38,942 nucleotides of DNA, from positions 1 through 38,942 of the IMG/VR virus record IMGVR_UViG_3300046002_006032; one strand, 5' to 3'. Of the stretch, positions 33,371 through 38,942 are shown one piece after another. Positions within the stretch are counted from its first letter, which is position 1. The number at the start of each line of letters is the position of its first letter. Origin of the DNA: a virus. The notes under the pieces were generated by a model. That model had not been told where the DNA came from. It made no database searches and saw only the letters and a program-made list of their open reading frames with translations. The position numbers were made by a program, and so were the translations under genes.

Positions 33371-34423
33371 TTATCCTAGTGTGAGTGCTATCTGCACTGC
33401 AATGTCGTTGGCCTGGGTAATACTCACAGCTCCCGATGCTCCAGCCGGTGATGCCCAAGTTAACCCGTCCCATATTTCTAATGCTTTAGAATTGGTATTA
33501 AATCTAGTCATTCCTAAAACTGCATAAGCTGTAGGACGTTGTCCGTCATCTCCTCTAGGAGGAACAAACCCATTAGTACCTTGTATTTTAAAATAGCCTG
33601 TGCCAGACTGTGCTATTTGTGTGATTGCATTTGTAGACACATTTGTAATAACGTTGTCAACAATTCTAAAATTACCTAATCTAACACCGCCTGCACCGTT
33701 GCCATCAATGTATAGATCTTGTCCAGTAGTTGTGGTAATCTCATTGTCACGGAACATCAAGTTTCCAACATCCAATGCTGGAACGTTTATAGTATTGGTA
33801 TAAAAATCATTGACATAGATAGCTCTCCAACGGAATGTGGGAGATCCTAGATCATAAAGATTATCAGTTTCTGGCACAAGGTCGCTGCGAATGCTGGCAT
33901 TGATTACAATATTATCTGTAAGAGCATCACCAATAGTTATATTTCCGCCAATGACTATATTACCGGTAGCACTTACATTTCCTGTAACTGCTAGATTTCC
34001 TGTGATATTGGTGTTGGCTATGACATTAACTGTGCCGGTTCCATTAGGGTCTATTTCTATAGAACTGTTGCTGACAGTGGTTGATATAACATTGCCTTGC
34101 AGTTGTAAATCGTCTATCTGCAGTCTTGAGTGGTAAACAGTGGCTTCACCTGCTGCCGCTGCAAAATTTATAGTGTTGGAATCACTAGTTATGGTATTAC
34201 CAGTAAAGTGTAAGTTTCCAATATTTAATTGATTGTCTACTGTGACGTTTGTAGAACGGGTGTGTCCGTTGACATCGAGGTCAACCGTTGGGGTCGCTGT
34301 GCGTATCCCGATTCGAGAGTTCACAACATCTAGATAGAGTAAGTCCGTCTCGAATGCCAGATTTTCTCCTGCACGAAGAAGATTTGACTTCAAGAGCTGA
34401 CCGGAAATGCGACCGATAGCCAT
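33371..34423 (-). CDS. Fibre-like virion protein (350 aa), paralogue of 34555-35652
   Basis: Starts MAIGRISGQLLKSNLLRAGENLAFETDLLYLD, a head shared with the next gene upstream. It continues with repeated DPNGTGTVNVIANTNITGNL, TGNVSATGNIVIGG and LYDLGSPTFRWRAIYV segments typical of trimeric phage fibre shafts, and ends DGQRPTAYAVLGMTRFN, LEIWDGLTWASP. The RxxxxxxGxTRFNT...LExxDG.xW ending is a common tail-fibre C-terminal cap. It has a 131-nt upstream region with its own late motif and hairpins. No ribosome site better than GGAGAG. Confidence 0.8.
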   Translation of the reverse strand: MAIGRISGQLLKSNLLRAGENLAFETDLLYLDVVNSRIGIRTATPTVDLDVNGHTRSTNVTVDNQLNIGNLHFTGNTITSDSNTINFAAAAGEATVYHSRLQIDDLQLQGNVISTTVSNSSIEIDPNGTGTVNVIANTNITGNLAVTGNVSATGNIVIGGNITIGDALTDNIVINASIRSDLVPETDNLYDLGSPTFRWRAIYVNDFYTNTINVPALDVGNLMFRDNEITTTTGQDLYIDGNGAGGVRLGNFRIVDNVITNVSTNAITQIAQSGTGYFKIQGTNGFVPPRGDDGQRPTAYAVLGMTRFNTNSKALEIWDGLTWASPAGASGAVSITQANDIAVQIALTLG

Positions 34424-34504
34424 TAGCTCTCCAATTTACCCGGTGTTACACCGTTAACCAGATTTTCAGCTCACGCTCTTTGCCGGTTTACCGCAGTCGG
34501 ATCC

Positions 34505-34526
34505 TGCAAAAATGGTCGTTTTTGCA
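34505..34526 (-). promoter_or_regulatory. Perfect 8-bp hairpin at the start of a structured leader
   Basis: TGCAAAAA (34505-34512) and TTTTTGCA (34519-34526) flank a 6-nt loop. On the minus strand it begins 3 nt after the transcript start predicted from 34535-34542. It may stabilise the 5' end or act as a weak terminator. CGGT/ACCG and CGGTG/CACCG stems follow in the same leader. Confidence 0.5.
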
Positions 34527-34534
34527 ATTAAAAG

Positions 34535-34542
34535 TATTTATC
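34535..34542 (-). promoter_or_regulatory. Putative late promoter of 33371-34423 (GATAAATA)
   Basis: Minus-strand GATAAATA just after the stop of the upstream paralogue; predicted start 34529 and an unusually long leader of about 106 nt with hairpins. Confidence 0.55.
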
Positions 34543-34554
34543 GATTTTTGAAAA

Positions 34555-35652
34555 TTACCCTAACATCAGGTTATAAATATGGCTGAGGTCTTCCATAATC
34601 TCAACACTAACTTCGACACCGCCACCTGTGCCGATTGCCCACACAGTGCCGTCGTAACATTCTAAATATCCTTCTTCAGTGTTCCACCGTGTTTCACCAA
34701 CTTCTGGGCTGCCTCTTCTCTGGGAATTATCTCCTGAGGGTATGACAAATGCATTGGTATCCATGAATCTCAAATATCCAATGCCTGCTGTGCTGGCAAA
34801 AATCAATGGTGTATTTAAGAGGTTGGTTATGTCATTGTTCTGCCACTGTGTGGCCTCTATGCGAGTAATGCCTGTGTCTGGCAATAATACTACATCGTCG
34901 TTGCTCTGCGTGGCCGATATTTTATTAATTACTCCGTTAAGGATAAGTTGATCACTAACTGTTACTGATTGCGACCGTAGTCCGCTGCCGGGCCATGCTC
35001 CGTTGGTTATATTTGTCCAGTCCGGTGCATGTATTTGACTCCAACGCCTTGCACTGCTGTCACCTGCGTCTGCACCCATAGCATAGGTCAAATCATCTCC
35101 AGGTATGATGCTTTGAGTAAAATCTGTGTTTATAGTAATCGTATCTAAAGTTTGGTCACCAAATGTCAAGGTTCCTTGACCTGATAAATTTCCGCTGATA
35201 TTGATGTTTCCACTTACTGCAAGATTACCAGCGATGTCAGTGTTGGCTCTTAACTCTACTGTTCCTGATCCGTTGGGATCTAGAACTATGTCGCTGTTAG
35301 ACAAGCTAGATATAAGATTGCCATCTAATACAAGATTGTTTGTGATCAATCGATCATGAAATATTTCGCCGTCACCGTTGATATACACATCAATACCACC
35401 TACACTGGTGGTAAAATTATCAGGTGAATTTATTCTTAAATTGCCTGGAGCTATCTGTGTGACTACAGTGAGATCGTTGGTTGTAAAATTGCTGTTTACA
35501 TCTAACGTATATACTGGCGTTGAATCTCTAACGCCAATACGTTGATTGTTGACATCTATATATAGTAGATTAGTTTCAAACGCAAGGTCAACGCCTGCAC
35601 GTAACAGGTTGTCTGTTAATACCTGTCCACCTATGCGCCCCAATTGACTCAT
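34555..35652 (-). CDS. Fibre-like virion protein (365 aa), paralogue of 33371-34423
   Basis: MSQLGRIGGQVLTDNLLRAGVDLAFETNLLYIDVN parallels the neighbour's head (GRIxGQxLxxNLLRAGxxLAFET). The shaft shows DPNGSGTVELRANTDIAGNL and SGNINISGNLSGQG; RRWSQIHAPDWTNI is in the middle; the end is SQRRGSPEVGETRWNTEEGYLECYDGTVWAIG. Same head, shaft and cap order means a tandem duplication. It follows 35655-36380 closely, with no strong ribosome site, so coupling is likely. Confidence 0.8.
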   Translation of the reverse strand: MSQLGRIGGQVLTDNLLRAGVDLAFETNLLYIDVNNQRIGVRDSTPVYTLDVNSNFTTNDLTVVTQIAPGNLRINSPDNFTTSVGGIDVYINGDGEIFHDRLITNNLVLDGNLISSLSNSDIVLDPNGSGTVELRANTDIAGNLAVSGNINISGNLSGQGTLTFGDQTLDTITINTDFTQSIIPGDDLTYAMGADAGDSSARRWSQIHAPDWTNITNGAWPGSGLRSQSVTVSDQLILNGVINKISATQSNDDVVLLPDTGITRIEATQWQNNDITNLLNTPLIFASTAGIGYLRFMDTNAFVIPSGDNSQRRGSPEVGETRWNTEEGYLECYDGTVWAIGTGGGVEVSVEIMEDLSHIYNLMLG

Positions 35653-35654
35653 GG

Positions 35655-36380
35655 TTAGTTGGCGTATCCGTAGTATACAGTTACGTAAACTGGATTACCG
35701 CCTCCTCCCGATGCTGGTACTGCTGATGTAAATGTGAGATAGTATCCAGCGATACGTACCTTACCTGATCCTGTAGGAGTCCCGCCACTTTTTGTAAACA
35801 CTGTGCCTACTGTGTTTGCACCTGCACCGAATGATGTAAATGTTGTAGTTCCTACCGAAGTAATTATATAACTTGTGCCGTTGTTTCCGCTACTCAATGA
35901 TGTGGCATTAATTTCTGCGCCTGTTCCTGTGCTTGTGGGATTTTGAACCACTGTAAAATTGGTGGTAGAAATCTGCATGACGTTTTCTACTAATACCAAC
36001 ACATTATCTGCACTGGCAGCATACGATGGTGCATAGGTGCTGTTCAACGGTCCAAAAATAGTAGAAACACCGTCTCCTGGGCCTAGTGTTTGTTTGGTAA
36101 TAGCAGCAGCAAATGGACTTGCTACTGTGACCCAGGCGCCGCCTACATAAGCTTCTAGTGCTGGAATTGTTGTGTTATACCGAATAGTGCCGTTGGCATC
36201 TGTAGGTTGCCGAACACTGGTCAACTGTGGTCGTTGTGCAGTTGTGCCTTTGGGCAACATCATACCACCGTTGGCGTTGATCACTACTCTATTGCCAGGA
36301 CCGTTGCCAGCAGGATAATAAATCAACGCACGATCGTTGATGCTAAACTGAGAAATATTTTTAGTCTTTAAGAATTTCAT
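35655..36380 (-). CDS. Fibre-like virion protein (241 aa)
   Basis: The start is placed at ATG 36380 (MKFLKTKNISQFSINDRALI) because it overlaps the upstream stop as ATGA and the longer frame would run inside the upstream gene. Then a fibre-cap-like GTTAQRPQLTSVRQPTDANGTIRYNTTIPALEAYVGGAWV and a beta region (GPGDGVSTIFGPLNSTYAPS, VLVLVENVMQISTTNFTVV) that resembles a phage 'DG-x-TTF' tail domain, with a Gly/Thr-rich end. A virion role is inferred from operon position. Confidence 0.75.
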   Translation of the reverse strand: MKFLKTKNISQFSINDRALIYYPAGNGPGNRVVINANGGMMLPKGTTAQRPQLTSVRQPTDANGTIRYNTTIPALEAYVGGAWVTVASPFAAAITKQTLGPGDGVSTIFGPLNSTYAPSYAASADNVLVLVENVMQISTTNFTVVQNPTSTGTGAEINATSLSSGNNGTSYIITSVGTTTFTSFGAGANTVGTVFTKSGGTPTGSGKVRIAGYYLTFTSAVPASGGGGNPVYVTVYYGYAN

Positions 36381-36778
36381 ACAGCTAATACGCTCACAGT
36401 TACACTTAGTCCTGCGGCTTGTGAAGTGCCAACCCATATTTGGTCGCCGCTGGCCAACACTATGCGTTCTTCAGAAAAGAACACAGTTTCACCGGCAGGT
36501 ATTACAAGATTGCTGACCACAAGATTACCAGCTGCATAACTTAGTCCGCTTCGAACTATATAGATATTTACTGTAACACTGTTAGTAGTTTCGTCTGCAG
36601 GATCGGGTGCTAGTGTGTTGCACAATGCTATGGTGGTCACGGCATTTTCTCTACCCGTCACTCCACCTCCAATAGGCCCGCCTGTGGTTGAGCTGGTAAA
36701 CACTTTAACTGGAATAGTGACATTGGTAGAATCTACCAGTGATAGTGTGCCTTCGGGATTTTCATAGTTTCTTATCAT
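36377..36778 (-). CDS. Small beta-rich virion-associated protein (133 aa)
   Basis: MIRNYENPEGTLSLVDSTNV, a Gly-rich loop (STTGGPIGGGVTGRE), strands AVTTIALCNTLAPDP, SVTVNIYIVRSG, LVVSNLVIPAGETVFFSEERIVLASGDQIWV, LSVTVSVLAV. The strand order resembles 33035-33367 (VIGLNLANI..VDVYII..I.LPETA). No enzyme motif. Its stop overlaps the next ATG. Confidence 0.72.
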   Translation of the reverse strand: MIRNYENPEGTLSLVDSTNVTIPVKVFTSSTTGGPIGGGVTGRENAVTTIALCNTLAPDPADETTNSVTVNIYIVRSGLSYAAGNLVVSNLVIPAGETVFFSEERIVLASGDQIWVGTSQAAGLSVTVSVLAV

Positions 36779-36787
36779 ATGTGTCTC

Positions 36788-37840
36788 TTAAAATAGCATG
36801 CTGAATACCAGTGCTTTGTTTTTACTTATCAACTCACCATTTTGTTTTGCAGTTTCTGCGCTGTCGTTGACAAAATATACTCCTGTGGTGCCTGTGCCAG
36901 GCACAGCTGCATATAGCAATACATTATTTGATACATATCCGGGCACTGTGCCAATTTTTTCAAACTGCATGGCATAGTTGGTTTGAAGTTTACCGGTGCC
37001 TTGAGTTCTTACATAAATGTTTTCGTTGGTTATGCTGGCACGACTTGTAATTTCATTGCGATCCGGCCCGCCACCAATTTCTAGATCGCCTACTTCAAAT
37101 CTATTTGTATAGAACTGTCCGACTAGAGCATTGTCTACTATTATCGAAACTGCACTTTCACCAAAAGTATTATAACTAGTGGTTGCTGTAAAATATGCCA
37201 ACGATCCAGCTGTGCCAGCGAGATTAGGAGTAATATCTTTGTCTGCAATAACCACTCTGGTGTCTTGGCTTTGTGGTGCTACAATTTGAAATGTGGGATT
37301 ATTTTGAATTGCATCATCAACAAATTTCTTGTTTGGAATATCATCATCTTCTGTGACTTGATCTTCATAATTAATAGTACCCAACACTTTTACTACTCCG
37401 GTGCCGGTTCCTATCAGTGTGAGGTCACCTGAATCGGTGGTGCTGTTTGTTAGTATCTGTTTGAGGCGAAGACTACTGGCATCAAAATTAAACGGCCCTG
37501 GAGCAGAACCATGCGCGATTAACCACGAGTCAGTGCTTTCGTCGTAGAGCAAGCTGGCGTTGTTCTGCGGAGTTACTGCAGAAGTATTGCCACGATCGAT
37601 TTCAACACCAGAATATATCAGGGTAACACCTGGTCCTACTTCACCAGTGTTTAGCGATATAATGTTATCTTCAATGGTTAAGTTAGTAGTACTGATATTA
37701 AAGGTATCACCTTCGACCACGAGATTACCAGTGACTCGTACTGACCCACCACTCACAGCAGGTCCAGTGTCAAGTGTTATCTTGGCACCGTCGCCTGCTC
37801 GAATGTTGTAGTCGCCGTTGACTCTTAGAAACTGTCCCAT
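36788..37840 (-). CDS. Fibre-like virion protein (350 aa)
   Basis: MGQFLRVNGDYNIRAGDGAK, then shaft-like GSVRVTGNLVVEGDTFNIS, TNLTIEDNIISLNTGE, a DSWLIAHGSAPGPFNF turn, DSGDLTLIGTGTGVVKVLG, and a TEDDDIPNKKFVDDAIQ motif that recurs in cyanophage-type structural proteins. C-terminal strands include VGQFYTNRFEVGDLEIGG. AGGA lies before ATG 37840. Probably an early piece of the fibre series. No catalytic motif. Confidence 0.78.
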   Translation of the reverse strand: MGQFLRVNGDYNIRAGDGAKITLDTGPAVSGGSVRVTGNLVVEGDTFNISTTNLTIEDNIISLNTGEVGPGVTLIYSGVEIDRGNTSAVTPQNNASLLYDESTDSWLIAHGSAPGPFNFDASSLRLKQILTNSTTDSGDLTLIGTGTGVVKVLGTINYEDQVTEDDDIPNKKFVDDAIQNNPTFQIVAPQSQDTRVVIADKDITPNLAGTAGSLAYFTATTSYNTFGESAVSIIVDNALVGQFYTNRFEVGDLEIGGGPDRNEITSRASITNENIYVRTQGTGKLQTNYAMQFEKIGTVPGYVSNNVLLYAAVPGTGTTGVYFVNDSAETAKQNGELISKNKALVFSMLF

Positions 37841-37853
37841 TTACGGTCCTAAA

Positions 37854-38261
37854 TTACGGTGCTGTTAGAGAAAGTATGCTAGTTGTAGAGTCGTTAACTA
37901 TAGACCATTTGTATCTTGTGCCGTTAAAATCTACAGCTATTTTGTTGGTTAACTTGGCTATTCTTATACCCTGTCCGTTAAATTCACCCATAATGCTCAT
38001 TTCATTTGCATCTAAAGCACCGTCTGCTTTATCTACTAGTTGGCAAACTCCTACATTACCTTGGCTGTTTCCTGATTCAGTGTCACCTACTAGTTTGTTT
38101 GTACCAGTTTTTTTGTCGTTGACTATAAATCTTTTTGGTGAGCGTTGACGAACGATATAACCTACTGCAGATTCTGCATTTGATCCTACTTGACAGTTTA
38201 CCGTGATGTTAGTACCATCATCTAATAAACCAAAAAATTTCTTGTTTAGTGGGCGTCCCAT
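37854..38261 (-). CDS. Small conserved virion-associated protein (135 aa)
   Basis: MGRPLNKKFFGLLDDGTNIT, then VGSNAESAVGYIVRQRSPKRFIVNDKKTG, TNKLVGD, AKLTNKIAVDFNGTRYKWS, NDSTTSILSL. It is basic, with a single Cys pair (C24, C73) and no enzyme motif. Proteins with the MGRPLNKKxFG start are familiar in T4-like marine phage fibre clusters but have no known role. First gene of the fibre operon on the minus strand, with AAGGAGAAACAA as ribosome site and a 62-nt leader behind a late motif. Confidence 0.75.
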   Translation of the reverse strand: MGRPLNKKFFGLLDDGTNITVNCQVGSNAESAVGYIVRQRSPKRFIVNDKKTGTNKLVGDTESGNSQGNVGVCQLVDKADGALDANEMSIMGEFNGQGIRIAKLTNKIAVDFNGTRYKWSIVNDSTTSILSLTAP

Positions 38262-38328
38262 TTGTTTCTCCTTGTGTTTGACGTTCTAGGTCTACGCGGC
38301 GGGTACCGCATAATTCTTCTAGATACTT

Positions 38329-38336
38329 TATTTATC
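38329..38336 (-). promoter_or_regulatory. Putative late promoter of the fibre operon (GATAAATA)
   Basis: Minus-strand GATAAATA overlapping the TAA stop of 38332-38601. Predicted start 38323; the 62-nt leader contains a GCGG-GTA-CCGC stem and ends in AAGGAG. Confidence 0.55.
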
Positions 38337-38601
38337 CGCGACTTAGCAGACTCATCAGTTCCATTTTTTCTACAGTGTTTAATATTGTATTGATGGCATT
38401 GATTTCTTGTTGTGCTTTTTCTAAATATCCGCGATTTTTAGTTTGTCTATACAAGACCATTATTTTACTGTGCGCAGTAATGTGTTGGTTTATTATTTTT
38501 TCAATGCGTTGAACATCATGCGTAAACATTGGAAAGCGATTTCTCCATGCCGTAAACTGCTCACGTAGTTGTTTGAAGTCTTGTTCCGATTCCACTTTCA
38601 T
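38332..38601 (-). CDS. Small helical protein beside gp23, unknown function
   Basis: An 89-aa protein when read from ATG at 38601 (MKVESEQDFKQLREQF); ATG 38604 adds one Met. A TTG at 38622 would run the frame into the gp23 terminator hairpin, so it is not used. Strongly helical (FKQLREQFTAWRNRF, QRIEKIINQHITAHSKIMV, YLEKAQQEINAINTILNTVEKM), no membrane segment. The late motif at 38607-38614 predicts +1 exactly at 38601. Lying directly after gp23 it may assist head assembly, by position only. Confidence 0.72.
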   Translation of the reverse strand: MKVESEQDFKQLREQFTAWRNRFPMFTHDVQRIEKIINQHITAHSKIMVLYRQTKNRGYLEKAQQEINAINTILNTVEKMELMSLLSRG

Positions 38602-38606
38602 CATGA

Positions 38607-38614
38607 TATTTAAG
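38607..38614 (-). promoter_or_regulatory. Putative late promoter (CTTAAATA), predicted leaderless
   Basis: Minus-strand CTTAAATA between the gp23 terminator and ATG 38601/38604; T4 spacing puts +1 on 38601. Confidence 0.45.
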
Positions 38615-38620
38615 TCAAAC

Positions 38621-38644
38621 AAAAAGGCTCCGAAGAGCCTTTTT
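38621..38644 (-). terminator. Intrinsic terminator of gp23 with cUUCGg loop
   Basis: AAAAAGGCTC and GAGCCTTTTT form a 10-bp stem around a 4-nt loop. On the minus strand the loop is TTCG closed by C-G, the very stable cUUCGg tetraloop often seen in T4-type terminators, followed by the T tract. It lies 26 nt past the gp23 stop. Confidence 0.9.
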
Positions 38645-38669
38645 GAAGTTGCGTTATACGTGTTACAGA

Positions 38670-38942
38670 TTAAGCAAAACGTAGGTTAGCGGATGTTACA
38701 GCAACAGTCGCCAAGTAATCAGCTGCGTTACCTAGAGAAGAAGCTGTGTTTGTCAACTCAACATAACCATAACGTGTCATGAAGGACACGACTGGTTCAA
38801 AAGTTGCTGGGTCAAGAACAACACCACTGCTCATCAATGGAATGTATGGGCAATAGAATGCTGCTGCGTCAGATTCGCTAGAACCTTTGTAACCAACTAG
38901 AACGTTGTCGTTCTCTGCATATGTGTTAACATACACTTTCAT
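38670..38942 (-). CDS. gp23: Major capsid protein gp23, C-terminal part (truncated by window edge)
   Basis: The last 90 codons of the T4-type major head protein. MKVYVNTYAENDNVLVGYKG, then DAAAFYCPYIPLM and PVVSFMTRYGYVE, are the gp23 C-terminal signature (VLVGYKGxSxxDAxxFYxPYxPL ... FxTRYG). The tail after RYGYVEL (TNTASSLGNAADYLATVAVT) is somewhat extended relative to what I remember of T4 gp23. The frame is open at the right edge; the ATG at 38942 is probably internal. Capsid hexamers and shell are built from this protein; the gene is followed by a strong terminator. Confidence 0.93.
   Translation of the reverse strand: MKVYVNTYAENDNVLVGYKGSSESDAAAFYCPYIPLMSSGVVLDPATFEPVVSFMTRYGYVELTNTASSLGNAADYLATVAVTSANLRFA

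Noticed and set aside
34572-34579. Plus-strand TATAAATA at the end of the 365-aa fibre gene
   Set aside because: Points into antisense sequence with no gene; chance match in coding DNA.
38605-38622. TTG start for the small helical protein at 38622
   Set aside because: It would lie in the gp23 terminator hairpin; ATG 38601/38604 fits the late motif better.
1-38942. tRNA genes, CRISPR arrays, insertion sequences, att sites or an origin
   Set aside because: None seen: no cloverleaf-like runs, no spaced direct repeats outside protein repeats, no transposase or integrase.

Overview
The window is a piece of a T4-like (myovirus) phage genome. Recognisable T4 core products are the tail sheath gp18 (cut by the left edge), dNMP kinase gp1, neck proteins gp13 and gp14, tail sheath stabiliser gp15 and the C-terminus of the major capsid protein gp23 (cut by the right edge). 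The extended forms of gp14 and gp15, the giant tail-fibre-like proteins with W/Y-rich N-terminal repeats, and the many small 2-oxoglutarate (2OG)/Fe(II) oxygenases are typical of marine cyanophage-like or related aquatic T4-like phages. No photosynthesis genes, tRNAs or other host-specific genes are visible, so the host is left open.

Layout. 1-5768: core virion and nucleotide genes on both strands (gp18 -, HNH-like Zn protein +, gp1 -, gp13 -, then gp14, gp15, a Nudix-like protein and a coiled-coil protein, all +). 5776-16496: an accessory island with nine proteins that have a 2OG/Fe(II)-oxygenase-type His motif, two members of an unnamed (DUF6065-like) family, a ferritin-like (rubrerythrin-type) protein and a 760-aa fibre-like protein with two cupredoxin-like domains. 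The island has a minus-strand arm (10037 to 5776) and a plus-strand arm (13134 to 16496). Two minus-strand paralogues of an unknown family (12722-13066 and 16505-16933) bracket the plus arm. 16505-38261: a long minus-strand block of virion and fibre proteins, dominated by two paralogous giants of 2614 and 1871 aa. 38332-38942: a small helical protein, an intrinsic terminator with a cUUCGg loop, and the end of gp23.

Regulation seen in the sequence. Many genes are preceded by a T4-type late motif (NNTAAATA, with one perfect TATAAATA). Two minus-strand transcription units, gp1 and the oxygenase operon starting at 8246, instead have a host sigma70-like promoter (TTGACC-17-TATAAT and TTGTAA-17-TATAAT). 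This suggests metabolic genes are expressed early and virion genes late. In five genes the late motif lies only 4-6 nt from the start codon, which predicts leaderless mRNAs.

Working hypothesis. The oxygenase island sits among tail-fibre genes. One oxygenase is prolyl-4-hydroxylase-like, and the neighbouring fibre has a short collagen-like GXY tract. Hydroxylation of virion fibre proteins, or of host targets, is a testable idea; the sequence alone does not prove it.
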